Below are positions 24,249 through 34,356 of a stretch of DNA of 41,447 nt, piece after piece. Each line of letters opens with the position of its first letter. Within the stretch, counting starts at the first letter, position 1. The stretch is taken from contig JANQFV010000034.1 in assembly GCA_028277645.1 (NCBI GenBank), positions 1 through 41,447 of the forward strand. The letters run 5' to 3'. The translations under genes and the position numbers were made by a program. This stretch comes from Phycisphaerae bacterium (GTDB lineage: Bacteria; Planctomycetota; Phycisphaerae; UBA1845; Fen-1342). The notes under the pieces are model-generated. The model made no database searches and had not been told where the DNA came from. It saw nothing but the letters and a program-made list of their open reading frames with translations.

Positions 24249-26311
24249 TCTTCTTCCGCCTGTTTGGCGTCGCCGCGGGCGAAAATGCTCGCGACGTAGT
24301 TCAGCACGTCGGTCGCACTCGTCTCGTTGTAGCCGAAGAACTTGATCAGCCGCTGCTTGACCACATCGATCTTGGCCTGGGTCTCGTCGTCCACCACACC
24401 CGAGACGACATTCTTCAGCTTGATCGTATCGCGTGAGTCCTCGAACAGCTTGAGTTCCAGCGCCTTGTGCAGCCGGGCGTTCGTGTTGTACTCGAACTTT
24501 TTGCCGTCCAGCGCCAGCGCGCCGATGTAGTTCATGATCTCCTGGCGGAAGTCGTCCTTGCGACTGTCCGGGATGTCGATCTTCTCTTCGATTGCCCTCA
24601 TCAACCGCTCATCCGGCTCTTCGTCCTTGCCGGTGTACTTATTGCGGACCTTCTCGTGCTGCGTGTACGCGCGGACGTTCTCGATGTAGTTCGCACACAG
24701 CCGCTGAATGGCGTCCTCGTCCGCGGAGATCGCCCGCTGCACCTCAGCCTTGAGGATGTCCTCGTACTCTTCGCGGACGACCGACAGCAGCTCGCGATAG
24801 CGCTTCTTCATCTCTTCGTCGGTGATCAGCGAGTGGTGACTCAGTCCGCTCTCCAGCTCGTTCATCACCATGAACGGATTGATACATCCGTCGGCCTGCG
24901 CTTGTTCCGACACCAGCGAGTTCGAGACCTTGTCCTGGATGTAACGTGGGCTGATGCCCTGCATGCCTTCGCGCGGAGCTTCCTCACGCAGTTCTTTGAC
25001 CGAGTCCTCAGTAAAGCCGGGGATGTTGCGGCCATCGTACAGCTTGAGCTTCTGAATCAGCGTCAAGCCGGCCTTCTTCGGTTCTTCCAGGCGCGTTAGC
25101 ACGGCCCACATCGCCGCGGTCTCGACCGTATGCGGCGCGATGTGAATGCCGCGCACCTTCTCCTTTCCGAAGTCCTTCTCGTAAATCTTGATTTCGTCAG
25201 TCAGACGAATGTTGTACGGCACGTCGATCTTGATCGTGCGATCGCGGAAGGCTTCCATCAGGTCGTTGGACTGGAGCTTCTTGTACTCCGGCTCGTTCGT
25301 GTGCCCGATGATCACCTCGTCGATGTCGGTCTGGGCGAACTTCTTCGGCTTGATCGTGTGTTCCTGCGACGCGCCGAGCAGGTCGTAGAGGAACGCCACG
25401 TCAAGCTTCAACACCTCGATGAACTCGCACAGACCGCGATTGGCGATGTTTAGCTCGCCGTCGAAGTTGAACGCCCGCGGATCGGAGTCCGAGCCGTACT
25501 GCGCGATCTTGCGATAGTTGATGTCGCCGGTCAGCTCAGTCGAGTCCTGATTCTTTTCGTCCTTGGGCTGGAACGTGCCGATGCCGACGCGGTCTTTTTC
25601 CGACAGGATCATGCGGCGCACGACGATGTGGTCCATGACCTTGCGCCAGTCGCCCTCGTACTTCAGTAGCAGGTCTTCGAACGTGCGCCGACAGAAGGGG
25701 TCCAGCGCGCCGTCGATCCGGATCTGCTCGTTCTCGGAGCGATCGGCATTGAGCTGTGCCAGCACTGCCTTACGCGCGTCGCGCGGGATCAGCTTGAGCG
25801 GCTCCTCGTGCATCGGGCAGGGGTGCAGCTCGGTTTCGCCCTCCTCGTTGGTCAGTTTCCACGAAAACGTGTAAAGCGCCCCTTCGTCGAGCTGCGAGTA
25901 ATATTCCAGCCCCTTCTTCAGTAACCGTGCGATCGTGCTCTTGGACGAGCCGACCGGGCCGTGCAGCAGCAGAATACGGCGATCGGTGCCGTAGCCCTGG
26001 GCGGCGGACTTGAAAAACTCGACCAGGCGCATGAGTGAGGGGTCGAGCCCGTAAATCGCGTCGTCACCGTTGTCGATCGGGTCGTCGAAGAAGGTGTAGT
26101 GCACGTACTCCTGCTTCAGGTATTTGTACCGCTCGGTGCCGAAGTGCAGGATCATGTCGTACACGCGCTGGAACGCATTCCGCGCGATCCGCGGCTGCGC
26201 GAGCACCATCTCGAGATACTCGAAGAACGAGCCCTCCCAGTGCTGCTGGCGGAAGCGCGCGCTATCCAAATGGCTGTCGATAATCGAGATGACCTGATCG
26301 CTGTTTGACAT
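24245..26311 (-). CDS. PrkA-type serine protein kinase (AAA+ ATPase)
   Basis: 688 residues. The AAA+ N-terminal part has a Walker A loop [15 protein letters not shown] (about 117-131), and the C-terminal part resembles the PrkA kinase domain ([20 protein letters not shown] and [13 protein letters not shown] are hallmark stretches). PrkA/YeaG proteins act in stress and starvation responses or sporulation, and recent work on relatives suggests protease-like activity as well as kinase activity. The ATG at 26311 has GGAGG six bases upstream. The DUF444 gene follows. SpoVR/YcgB, the usual third member, is absent from the window. Confidence 0.92.
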   Translation of the reverse strand: MSNSDQVISIIDSHLDSARFRQQHWEGSFFEYLEMVLAQPRIARNAFQRVYDMILHFGTERYKYLKQEYVHYTFFDDPIDNGDDAIYGLDPSLMRLVEFFKSAAQGYGTDRRILLLHGPVGSSKSTIARLLKKGLEYYSQLDEGALYTFSWKLTNEEGETELHPCPMHEEPLKLIPRDARKAVLAQLNADRSENEQIRIDGALDPFCRRTFEDLLLKYEGDWRKVMDHIVVRRMILSEKDRVGIGTFQPKDEKNQDSTELTGDINYRKIAQYGSDSDPRAFNFDGELNIANRGLCEFIEVLKLDVAFLYDLLGASQEHTIKPKKFAQTDIDEVIIGHTNEPEYKKLQSNDLMEAFRDRTIKIDVPYNIRLTDEIKIYEKDFGKEKVRGIHIAPHTVETAAMWAVLTRLEEPKKAGLTLIQKLKLYDGRNIPGFTEDSVKELREEAPREGMQGISPRYIQDKVSNSLVSEQAQADGCINPFMVMNELESGLSHHSLITDEEMKKRYRELLSVVREEYEDILKAEVQRAISADEDAIQRLCANYIENVRAYTQHEKVRNKYTGKDEEPDERLMRAIEEKIDIPDSRKDDFRQEIMNYIGALALDGKKFEYNTNARLHKALELKLFEDSRDTIKLKNVVSGVVDDETQAKIDVVKQRLIKFFGYNETSATDVLNYVASIFARGDAKQAEEE

Positions 26312-26513
26312 CACTGGCCTCCAGGCCGGTCGCGGCCGTTTGCCGCGGGGGTTCCGGTCGACTACTGCACGCTATCGGCACTCGCGGCGGACGTATCCGG
26401 CGAAGTGTGCCGATTCGCCACCACAAGGCCCGCTGCAACCACGGGAAACCTGATTATCGTCGCGCAGTCGATCATATTATCGACCGTTCAATAATCCCGC
26501 TTGCGGGCCAATT

Positions 26514-26978
26514 TCATTGTACGTCGGAATCGGCGGGGAGTTCCTCAGTGGCCCCGACGGCGGAGCTGCCGCAGTTGGGATTGGGGCAGCGCAGGTCCGT
26601 CAGGCCGGGCCGTACGGTGAATTGTGTTCCACAATTGCGACAGGTCCACAATTTGTGGCAGGACCGGTCTTGACACCTGGGGCATACGACCGGGAACGCT
26701 TCATTTGCGATGTCGATTTCCGTCATCCCACGATATCCGCATTCTTCCTTGCTGCACTCGACGGCGATCGTGACGCGACCGGGGGGCTGCTCCAAGTCGT
26801 CAGGGGTGACCACGCTGTACAACCAGCCGGCACCGATCAGGGTTGCGATTCCGAAGGACGCGATGAGGATCTGCTTGCGCCGTTGTTGCCGGGCGTAGGC
26901 CCCGATGCTCACGTCGCCGGAGCGACGCAGCGCCGAGTCGTATGACGAGAGATCGCGAATGTCTGGGCGGCGAGCCAT
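26514..26978 (-). CDS. Membrane-anchored zinc-ribbon protein
   Basis: 154 residues of unknown function. A basic N-terminal cytoplasmic segment (RQQRRK) precedes one transmembrane helix (ILIASFGIATLIGAGWLY, about 37-54). The rest holds at least two zinc-ribbon-like Cys sets: CSKEECGY with CPRCQDRSC, and CRNCGTQF with CPNPNCG. A similar topology is seen in the protein at 29400-29828, though the two are not close in sequence. It is transcribed leftward toward prkA with a spacer of about 200 bp. I do not recognise a named family. Confidence 0.65.
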   Translation of the reverse strand: MARRPDIRDLSSYDSALRRSGDVSIGAYARQQRRKQILIASFGIATLIGAGWLYSVVTPDDLEQPPGRVTIAVECSKEECGYRGMTEIDIANEAFPVVCPRCQDRSCHKLWTCRNCGTQFTVRPGLTDLRCPNPNCGSSAVGATEELPADSDVQ

Positions 26979-27141
26979 GGTTTGTACGTTTGCTCCCTGG
27001 GTGACTGATTATACGGGCCGAAGAGGATTTGAGGATCCGAGACCGGCAGAGCGTGCTCCTATTCTCTCCAGAGCCCGAAGCGCGAGCGAGGGAGCGGACA
27101 GGGGATTCAAGGATTCTAGGGGTGTGGTACCATGCCACGCC

Positions 27142-27621
27142 ATGAACCGCATTGGCATCGGATATGACCTGCACCGCCTCGTCGCCGACCGGCCGCTGAT
27201 CCTCGGCGGCGTGCACATCGACCATGCGAAGGGTCTGCTCGGTCACAGCGATGCGGACGTCGTGTTGCACGCGCTGACTGATGCATTGCTCGGCGCGCTC
27301 GGGCAGGGGGACATCGGCGATCTGTTCCCCGACACCGACGCGCAATGGAAAGACGCCGACAGCCGTGTGTTCATTGAAGAGGCGCTGCGGCGCGTCGCGC
27401 AGGCGGGCGGCACGATCGTGAACGCAGACGTGATCATCCACGCGCAAGAGCCGAAGCTCGGCCCCCACAAGGCAACCATTTGTGCGCGGCTCGCGGAGCT
27501 GCTTACCATCGACGCGTCACGCGTAAACGTCAAAGCCACCACCAACGAGGGCCTCGACGCCATCGGCCGCGGCGAAGCCATCGCCTGCTGGGCAGCAGTG
27601 GCGCTGTGCGACTGTCGTTGA
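27142..27621 (+). CDS. 2-C-methyl-D-erythritol 2,4-cyclodiphosphate synthase IspF
   Basis: 159 residues, the usual length. It catalyses the fifth step of the non-mevalonate isoprenoid pathway, making the cyclodiphosphate from CDP-ME 2-phosphate. The metal site is present: GIGYDLHRL supplies Asp9 and His11, and DADVVLHALTDALLGA supplies His43. GDIGDLFPDTD and NVKATTNEGLDAIGRGEAIA complete the family pattern. The frame is open upstream to 26905, but homology starts at the ATG at 27142. The stretch just before it (about 27060-27120) has an AGCGCGAGCGAGGGAGCGG run that looks like a dispersed repeat. No ispD is adjacent. Confidence 0.95.
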   Translation: MNRIGIGYDLHRLVADRPLILGGVHIDHAKGLLGHSDADVVLHALTDALLGALGQGDIGDLFPDTDAQWKDADSRVFIEEALRRVAQAGGTIVNADVIIHAQEPKLGPHKATICARLAELLTIDASRVNVKATTNEGLDAIGRGEAIACWAAVALCDCR

Positions 27622-27986
27622 GTCGTGGATGCTAAGGCAGACGAGCAGGCCGCGCATGATGAATGTTCTCTGTGGCACTGATTTCCATTCAACGCTGACC
27701 ACAGGTTGAAGATCCGCGCGTGCTTGAACGGCCCCCGAGGCTGTTGGCCACGAAGTTTGGTGACGCACCGGAGATCACGGTGGAGGCGTAACACCCGGCC
27801 GCCATTGAGGGGAGCCCGCAGGGGGCGAAGCGCCGATACCGCACACGCTAAACATCTCATCCACGTTACAGGTACATCCCCGTAGTGCGTGACGGCGGCG
27901 CCGGCGTATACTTGCCGCCGGTGATCGTCCGGCAGCGTGCCGGACGCGCCAGTGGCGGGCTGCGAAATTGCAAAAGGAGAAGGGCA
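27622..27986. other. Intergenic region before a secreted protein gene
   Basis: I see no gene here. A TATACT at 27907-27912 could be a -10 box for the next gene, without a clear -35 partner. The ribosome binding site AAAAGGAG lies at about 27972-27979. Confidence 0.4.
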
Positions 27987-29306
27987 ATGTGTGTGCGCAC
28001 AACGTGTGCGGTCTTGGTCTGCGTTTTTCTGGTGGGCGTCACGCAGGCGGATTGGTTCCGTTTCAGTGGTGACTTTCCGAATCCTATTATTCCAGTGGAG
28101 GAAGGGGTCCACTACGACGATCTCTCCATCGTTCCAAACGACGATGGCGTGAGCGTCGCGTTCGTCAGGTGGGGCAATCATATCGGCACACAGCTCTGGT
28201 ACGGCGAGTATGACGGCGCCACGTGGACATTTACGGCAGCGAGCGATCCAGCGTATGCCCCCGCGGAATATCGTGACCCGGTGCTCCGCCTAGCTCCGGA
28301 CGGTACGCCCACGATCGCGTACGCCTACACGGCAGACTATGGCGTCGAGGCGGTACGGTTTGCATCCTGGAACGGAGCAAGCTGGACTCACGAAACTGTC
28401 GTCGATGTCGACTGGGTTGCGTCGGCTGTTGCCATCGATTTTCACGCCAACGGGCAACCGGCTATCGCGACGTGCGTCTGGTATGGTGCCTATCCCGGTC
28501 CTGATCTGGTGTATTGTGCACGCTCTGCGCCCGACGTGTGGGACGTTACGACAGTGCGGCAATTCGTCGGCTTCGACGATCGTCATCCACACTTCGCGTT
28601 GAATTCGCTGGATGAACCGGGCTTCGTTTACGGCGAGTTCTCGGGGCCGGATGATTGCCTCTACTACACGGAGGTGTTCGTCCTGCCGCACCAGGAGGTT
28701 ACGTGTCACTCGGGTGCAGGAGCGTCGCTTTCGTTACGCGGTACGCTCTTGTACGCGTACGATGGCACGCCAGCAATCGCGTACTGCAACGGGACCCTTC
28801 TGAGCTACGCGGAATACGATGGCGCGGTTTGGTCCGTCTCAGAATTGGACACTCACGGCGGAAGCTATGACGCGCCGGACCACGAGTTGTTCGCAAGCGG
28901 CGACCCAGCCATAGGCGTGCGGAATGCACTTACTTGGCGCGACCGTCCCTACTGGCAGGAGGTCCAAGTCACACCGGAGAACTACGCTTTCCAGGGCGAG
29001 ACGGCGATGGCCGTGCTGGGGTCGGATGTGCCGGCGTTCCTGGTCTCTTGGGAGGAATGGACCGGGGCGAAGGACTTTCTCTATTACTTCGTCGCGGAGC
29101 GCTTTCCGCTGGGTGACATGAACTGCAACGGCACGTTCGGCTTCGACGACGTGAACCCGTTCCAGCAGTACCTCGTCGACCCCGAAGAGTGGGAGCAGAC
29201 GTACCCGGACTGCAACGAACTGCTCGGCGACATCAACGGCGATGAAGTGACGAACTACGACGACATCAACGCGTTTGTGGATTATCTCATCTACGGAACG
29301 CTGTGA
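27987..29306 (+). CDS. Secreted protein with C-terminal dockerin-like repeats, function unknown
   Basis: 439 residues from the ATG at 27987 (AAGGAG upstream). A signal peptide (TTCAVLVCVFLVGVTQA) is followed by about 350 residues of repeated beta-type units with patterns such as YGEYDGATWTF, ASWNGASWTHETV and AEYDGAVWSVSELD, suggesting a beta-propeller or similar surface domain. The tail has two dockerin-like calcium-loop motifs, GDMNCNGTFGFDDVNPF and GDINGDEVTNYDDINAFVDYL. It may be exported and attached or sorted through this tail. No catalytic motif was recognised. Confidence 0.72.
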   Translation: MCVRTTCAVLVCVFLVGVTQADWFRFSGDFPNPIIPVEEGVHYDDLSIVPNDDGVSVAFVRWGNHIGTQLWYGEYDGATWTFTAASDPAYAPAEYRDPVLRLAPDGTPTIAYAYTADYGVEAVRFASWNGASWTHETVVDVDWVASAVAIDFHANGQPAIATCVWYGAYPGPDLVYCARSAPDVWDVTTVRQFVGFDDRHPHFALNSLDEPGFVYGEFSGPDDCLYYTEVFVLPHQEVTCHSGAGASLSLRGTLLYAYDGTPAIAYCNGTLLSYAEYDGAVWSVSELDTHGGSYDAPDHELFASGDPAIGVRNALTWRDRPYWQEVQVTPENYAFQGETAMAVLGSDVPAFLVSWEEWTGAKDFLYYFVAERFPLGDMNCNGTFGFDDVNPFQQYLVDPEEWEQTYPDCNELLGDINGDEVTNYDDINAFVDYLIYGTL

Positions 29307-29329
29307 CACGCCGATGAGAAGTGTGAAAG

Positions 29330-29364
29330 AGCCCCGCGTCGCGCCAACGGCGCTGCGCGGGGCT
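29330..29364. terminator. Bidirectional hairpin terminator
   Basis: AGCCCCGCG (29330-29338) pairs with CGCGGGGCT (29356-29364) around a loop rich in internal pairing. TTGTGTATTTT follows on the plus strand and TTTC on the minus. It sits between convergent genes ending at 29306 and 29400. Confidence 0.75.
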
Positions 29365-29399
29365 TGTGTATTTTGCTGAAATGGGCTAAACGCGTCGCG

Positions 29400-29828
29400 C
29401 TACGGCCACTCCGGAAGCGGGGCTCGTCCCGCAGTTTCCGCTTCAGGAATGATCTGCGGTGAGTACTGCATCATGCTGTTGCTCCGGCAGGCGCGGCAGA
29501 CGGGAATGATCGGCACTACGGGGAGCCGTGGCGGTTCGTCCGGGTTGGAGCGGTCCAGAACAGGAACGCCTACTTTGCCGCACGCGTTGCAGTAGAATAA
29601 CGGATACACCGCCATCTCGGAGCATGATGGGCATTCAAAGGGCGCGATCTCGTCTGAGGGGTATGGCACGTCACCCTCGTGCTGGCACGCAAGGCACTGG
29701 CCGTACACCTGATACTCATCGGAGATTTCGACCACAGGGCGACTGCTACGAAAAAAGAAGAAACCGGCAGCACCGAACGCCACAAGGGCGATGATGCCGA
29801 GAATGGCGTTCCGTTGGCCACTCGCCAC
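29400..29828 (-). CDS. Membrane-anchored zinc-ribbon protein, downstream of a prepilin gene
   Basis: 142 residues. An N-terminal transmembrane helix (AILGIIALVAFGAAGFFFF, about 8-26) is followed by three CXXC-type pairs: CLACQHEG, CPSC and CNACGKVG, with a final CRACRSNSM. These suggest two or three zinc-binding ribbons outside or at the membrane surface. It starts three bases after the prepilin-like gene, so the two are co-transcribed, which suggests a part in a planctomycete pseudopilus or envelope system. No named family recognised. Confidence 0.65.
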   Translation of the reverse strand: MASGQRNAILGIIALVAFGAAGFFFFRSSRPVVEISDEYQVYGQCLACQHEGDVPYPSDEIAPFECPSCSEMAVYPLFYCNACGKVGVPVLDRSNPDEPPRLPVVPIIPVCRACRSNSMMQYSPQIIPEAETAGRAPLPEWP

Positions 29829-29831
29829 AGC

Positions 29832-30884
29832 CTACCTCCGATCTTCCGGTGCCGCGGGCAACTCCGTCCAGACGCGGTTGACAGTGCGCCAGACAGCGCT
29901 CAATGCCTCTGGATACGCGTAGGGATGCCAATTCCGCCCACCTGGAAAAGTGTACTTAAAGCCGCCAGTGTCGTACGCCTCCTGGAGTTCGGGCAGTTCA
30001 TCGTCGATGCCCTCGATGTCCATACGGTATGGATTCGCTTTGCCACCGATGCCGGCGCCGTATCTGTCGGAAAACTGCCGGCAAGGATGCTCTCCCGGCA
30101 TCCACGTGAAGTAGCGCGAGGTGTCCACTGTCTTGGTCAGGACGTCATTTCGTTCCGAGAGCCCGGAGAGCGTGGGCCTTACGGTTGTCACATGGCCGTC
30201 GCGAAACAGCAGATTCGCAGCGCGACGCCGTCCGTGCCGCCAGCCAATCGACGTGCCGCCTTCTACCGGAAAGCTGCCCGGCGCCGGAGTGAATCCGTAG
30301 AACCCGGGGGCGGCGAGCCAGGCCGCGTTGACTGAACCTGCCCAGCACCACCAGCCGTCGGCTGCATAAAGCTGCCGAGCGGCGTCCTTGTGATGATCTC
30401 CACGGAAGTTAAAATGCATGATTCCGTTCAGCGTGTAGCTCGTGCGCAAGCCAGGACGAATTTGCTCATCTACGCCGAAGCGATCCACAAACCACTGGTT
30501 GAATGTGGTTGACGCCATCGTTTCGGTGACCTCATCGGGGTGCATGTCGGTAGGGCAGCGCTGCGCTTCGACGTTTCCGAGATAACCAGTGTCGAAGAGC
30601 GTGTCGCACCAGGTGTACATGACGTAGTTGCCGCTCCCTAGGGCTTCCCCATCATCCCAGCTTGGTCCGTAGCCGTTGTTGTCTTCCATGCACGCCGCGA
30701 CGGCTTGACCGATGGAGCGCAGGTTCACGCCGCACTTAACCGTTTTAGCTTGTTCCTTGGCCTGGCTGAGGCTGGGCAGGAGGATCGAGATGAGCAGCGC
30801 GATGATCGCGACCACGACCAGCAGTTCGATCAGCGTGAACGCGCCGCGTAAGTGCTTGTGCCCACTTTCCCAATGCCGTTGCAT
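29832..30884 (-). CDS. Type II secretion / type IV prepilin-like protein (planctomycete type)
   Basis: 350 residues from the ATG at 30884. A short basic leader ([15 protein letters not shown]) precedes the class III prepilin segment [20 protein letters not shown], with Glu5 of the mature form, so it should be cleaved by a prepilin peptidase and inserted in the membrane. The next helix includes [17 protein letters not shown] large C-terminal domain with many Trp, Gly and Cys residues follows, including [12 protein letters not shown] late in the chain, similar to the H-x9-DG group. Planctomycetes encode many such proteins. The frame is open 60 codons upstream to 31064, but that extension would bury the leader. 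Confidence 0.85.
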   Translation of the reverse strand: MQRHWESGHKHLRGAFTLIELLVVVAIIALLISILLPSLSQAKEQAKTVKCGVNLRSIGQAVAACMEDNNGYGPSWDDGEALGSGNYVMYTWCDTLFDTGYLGNVEAQRCPTDMHPDEVTETMASTTFNQWFVDRFGVDEQIRPGLRTSYTLNGIMHFNFRGDHHKDAARQLYAADGWWCWAGSVNAAWLAAPGFYGFTPAPGSFPVEGGTSIGWRHGRRRAANLLFRDGHVTTVRPTLSGLSERNDVLTKTVDTSRYFTWMPGEHPCRQFSDRYGAGIGGKANPYRMDIEGIDDELPELQEAYDTGGFKYTFPGGRNWHPYAYPEALSAVWRTVNRVWTELPAAPEDRR

Positions 30885-31517
30885 AGTTCCATACTCCCGA
30901 GAGCTTGGCACCTTACTCGCCGGAGGCGGCGCGCCGGACGACGCGCCCTTTTCAGTCCGACAGGTGCGGTTTTTATCGCAGCCGCACGATTGTAACCCGC
31001 TCTTCACGCCCTGCCAACCGCAAAGAGGCGTGAACAGGCCGACGTCAGATTCCGGAGGCGGCATAGCCGGAATCGGTTACGGGCCGATAATAGCCGGCGA
31101 GGATTGTTATCGGCGTGTCTGGCCGGCACGCTGAAGCGATCGACCGGCTCCCCGCTGGCACGTCGACGCGGCGGCGCGCGCGGCGTGCTGCCTGAGGCCG
31201 GCAATCCACGCATTTTCTTGACACCCGATCAGCGGCCGGTTATTTTCAAAGCGGTTAACTAGTGTGCTGGGAGCGTGCCGCGCACGCATTCCGCGCGGCA
31301 CATCTGAGCGGAGTGAAAGAAGAGCAGCGGGGATTGGGAGAAGCATCAGGTCTAGTCCTCATTACCGTCTGCAACTTTTTCAGTTTCGACTTGAGCGGCC
31401 TGTTCAGGCACGTGATGCCGCCTGAGCGAGATCGTCGGACTTCACGTATGTGAGAGGGATTTCGGGCAACCGAATCATCACAACTTGTTTCAGAACCGTG
31501 ACATGGAGATGAGAACA
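30885..31517. other. Intergenic region between divergent genes
   Basis: No gene supported. It holds two inverted repeats: GATTCCGG (31048-31055) with CCGGAATC (31067-31074), and CCGATAA (31084-31090) with TTATCGG (31107-31113). They lie upstream of the prepilin gene on its side and could be a structured leader or terminators of unknown use. A promoter for the gene at 31518 was not clear. Confidence 0.5.
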
Positions 31518-34136
31518 ATGAAGAGATGTATTGCGGCCATCGCAACATGTTTGCTAGCCGGCACAACGCTGTTCGCTCAACCCGTCATCGACGGTAACGC
31601 CGAGTTCGACGCGTTGTACGGCGGCGCACAGATCGTCACTCAGGACACGAACACCGGTTTCGGCAACAGCAATCTCGGGCAGTTCGACTTCGCCAACGGC
31701 TCCGAGCTCGACGGTGCCTACGGCGTCGTCTACGGCACTAATCTGTATCTCCTCATCGCCGGCAACCTCGAGACGAATGGCAATAAGATGGAGCTGTTCT
31801 TCGACTCGATCGCCGGTGGTCAGAACCAGCTCATCGACCAGAACCCGGACGTCGACTTCAACGGTCTGAACCGCATGGGCGGCGACGACCCGAACACGGT
31901 GCCCGTCGAGGGTCTGAAGTTCGCGAGCGGTTTCGAAGCCGACTACTACATCACGCTGACGATCGTGAACGATCCGGCCGAGATCTTTGTAAGCTGGGCG
32001 GAATTGGCCGATCCGGTTGACCCGAACACGTTCCCGGGCCAGGGGGCGTACCTGGGTCGCGCCGACACCAAGTGTGTCGATGCCGGCGGCGAAATGTCGG
32101 GCGTAGGTGATCCGAACGATCCGAACTTCGTTCCACCGACGCCGTGGTGGTCAGAGTTCAAGGTCAATTCCGACAACAGCAACGTCGACGGTGTCGACGG
32201 CGGTGCGGGCCTCGCGACGGGTGATCCCAACGCGGTGACGACCGGCATCGAGCTGTGCATTCCGCTGGCGGCACTCGGCAACCCGACGGGCAACATTGAC
32301 ATTGCGGCGTTCGTCAACGGTCAACAGCACGACTTCCTGTCGAACCAGGCGCTGGGTGGTTTCTTCGGTGCCCCGCCGAACGCCGACGCGAACGGCAACC
32401 CGGGCGAGCCGCGCAATCTCGATCTGAGCACCTCGCTCCACATGCCATTCAGCGTCACCAACCCGCCGGCCGACCCGATGGGCGCCTGCTGTGTCGGCCT
32501 GGTCTGCTCACAGATGACGGCGACCGCTTGTGCGGGCATGACTGGTACGTACCTGGGCGACAACGTCCTCTGCGCGCCGGACATCTGTGACATTGCCCCG
32601 GTCGGCGGCTGCTGCGTCATGGGCGAATGCTCGATCCAGACCGAGACGAACTGCAACGCCGCCGGCGGCAGCTACCTGGGCGACGGCACCGATTGCAGCG
32701 GCTGCTGCCCGCAGACGGGCGCCTGCTGCGACGGCGAAACTTGCACCGAGGTGCTCGAGGCCGATTGCGAAGGCGACTTCCTGGGCGAATTCACGACTTG
32801 TGGGACGCTGCCCGAGGACAACCCCTGCCTGATGGGTGCCTGCTGCGACGCGGGTTCCTGCACGGTCGTCCGTGAGGATCAGTGCACAGCGCTGTACCTC
32901 GGCGATGGTACCGACTGCACCGGTGACCCCTGCAACCAGGGCGCCTGCTGCGTTCCGCCGGACAACTTCTGCTTCGTGATTCGCGAAGTCGATTGCGCCG
33001 AGTACGGCGGCACGTACCTGGGCGACTTCTCGACGTGCCCGGGCACCTGCAACCCGCCGACGGACGTGGTCGTCATGGACGGCCAGCAGGATGTCGAGTA
33101 CGGCTCGGCGCTGAGCGTTCAGGCGATTCAGACGCAGTTCGGTGACAACAGCGACGACACGATTCCGATCGCCGGTGGCTCGGAGCTCGACGCGGCGTAT
33201 GCGTACGTCAGCAGCGGCCGTCTGCAGTTGCTGTTCACGGGTAACCTTGAGACCAACTTCAACAAGCTTGAAATTTTCTTCGACACGATCGCGGGCGGTC
33301 AGAACGTGCTGGGTAACAGCCCCGATCCGGGCGGCCCGGTCGCCACGATGGACGGCATGACGTTCGACGTCGGTTTCGAGGCGGACTACTGGCTGTCGGT
33401 CACCACCGGAGGTGCTGAGGACCTGTATCTGGATTGGGCGCGTCTGTACGTCGATCCGAACGATATCGGCGAGCAGTACTACGTCGGCAACGGACGTTCC
33501 GGTGACATCACGCTCGATGGCTTCCTGTTCCCGGATACCGATCCGAACTCGACGCAGCAGAACCCGTCCAACATTCTCTGTACCTATGACAACAGCAACG
33601 TGTTCGGCGTGACGGGCGGTACGGCCGCATACCCGACCGATCCGAACGATCCGTTGCCCGAAGACGTCACGACCGGTATCGAGATCAGCATTCCGCTCGC
33701 GGCCATCGGCGCGACCGCCAAGGTCAGCGAGATCAAGATCTGCGCGTTCATCAACGGTTCGAGCCACGACTTCGCGTCGAACCAGTGGCTTGGCCCGCTA
33801 CCGGACGGCACGGGCAATCTGACCGGTGACTTCCCCAACATCGACCTGAGCACGATCGCCGGCGACCAGTTCTTCACCGTCGGCGGCGGCCCGGCCATCT
33901 GCGTCGGTGACCTGAACTGCAACGGATCGATCGGCTTCGACGATATCAACCCGTTCGTCGATCTGCTGGTCAGTGGATACCCGGCCTGGCAAGCGATGTA
34001 CCCCGGCTGCCCGGGTGAGAACGGTGACATCAACCTGAACGGTGACTACGGCCAGGACGGTTCGGCAGACTTCGGCGACATCAACCCGTTCGTCGATATT
34101 CTGACCGGCGGCGGTGTCCCGATTCCGTGTCCGTAA
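31518..34136 (+). CDS. Large secreted protein: two homologous domains, Cys-rich GACC repeats and dockerin-like tail
   Basis: About 872 residues from the ATG at 31518 (signal peptide AAIATCLLAGTTLFA). An N-terminal domain (about 20-300) and a second domain (about 525-780) are homologous: both have GSELD.AY, LIAGNLETN or LFTGNLETN, FFDSIAGGQN or FFDTIAGGQN, and FEADYY or FEADYW. Between them is a block of five to six Cys-rich repeats with GACC...C...C...YLGD.T.C spacing. The C-terminus has two dockerin-like motifs (GDLNCNGSIGFDDINPFVDL and SADFGDINPFVDI). It is clearly a surface or extracellular protein. The biological role is unknown; binding or structural function is plausible. Confidence 0.75.
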   Translation: MKRCIAAIATCLLAGTTLFAQPVIDGNAEFDALYGGAQIVTQDTNTGFGNSNLGQFDFANGSELDGAYGVVYGTNLYLLIAGNLETNGNKMELFFDSIAGGQNQLIDQNPDVDFNGLNRMGGDDPNTVPVEGLKFASGFEADYYITLTIVNDPAEIFVSWAELADPVDPNTFPGQGAYLGRADTKCVDAGGEMSGVGDPNDPNFVPPTPWWSEFKVNSDNSNVDGVDGGAGLATGDPNAVTTGIELCIPLAALGNPTGNIDIAAFVNGQQHDFLSNQALGGFFGAPPNADANGNPGEPRNLDLSTSLHMPFSVTNPPADPMGACCVGLVCSQMTATACAGMTGTYLGDNVLCAPDICDIAPVGGCCVMGECSIQTETNCNAAGGSYLGDGTDCSGCCPQTGACCDGETCTEVLEADCEGDFLGEFTTCGTLPEDNPCLMGACCDAGSCTVVREDQCTALYLGDGTDCTGDPCNQGACCVPPDNFCFVIREVDCAEYGGTYLGDFSTCPGTCNPPTDVVVMDGQQDVEYGSALSVQAIQTQFGDNSDDTIPIAGGSELDAAYAYVSSGRLQLLFTGNLETNFNKLEIFFDTIAGGQNVLGNSPDPGGPVATMDGMTFDVGFEADYWLSVTTGGAEDLYLDWARLYVDPNDIGEQYYVGNGRSGDITLDGFLFPDTDPNSTQQNPSNILCTYDNSNVFGVTGGTAAYPTDPNDPLPEDVTTGIEISIPLAAIGATAKVSEIKICAFINGSSHDFASNQWLGPLPDGTGNLTGDFPNIDLSTIAGDQFFTVGGGPAICVGDLNCNGSIGFDDINPFVDLLVSGYPAWQAMYPGCPGENGDINLNGDYGQDGSADFGDINPFVDILTGGGVPIPCP

Positions 34137-34168
34137 TTGAACACGGATAAACCCTGACACACGCAGCA

Positions 34169-34199
34169 CGGGCGTGGGCGTGAACGCGTCCCACGCCCG
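34169..34199 (+). terminator. Strong hairpin after the large secreted protein gene
   Basis: CGGGCGTGGG (34169-34178) pairs perfectly with CCCACGCCCG (34190-34199) around an 11-nt loop, 33 bp after the stop. It lacks a T-tract, so it may stop transcription weakly or protect the 3' end. Confidence 0.55.
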
Positions 34200-34356
34200 G
34201 CTGCACATCAGGACCACCTGAAGTGTGGCAATGATCGCCACCGCGGAATTCTCGCGGTCTGACGATTGGTCCGACATAGAATGAGATGGGCTGCTGCTGC
34301 ACCGGCCGCACCCGCGCTGTGATGGATTCGATATGACAATCAGGAGAAACTGACTC

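Noticed and set aside
32508..33767. Long minus-strand frame opposite the Cys-rich secreted protein
   Set aside because: Shadow caused by high GC and the repetitive plus-strand gene.
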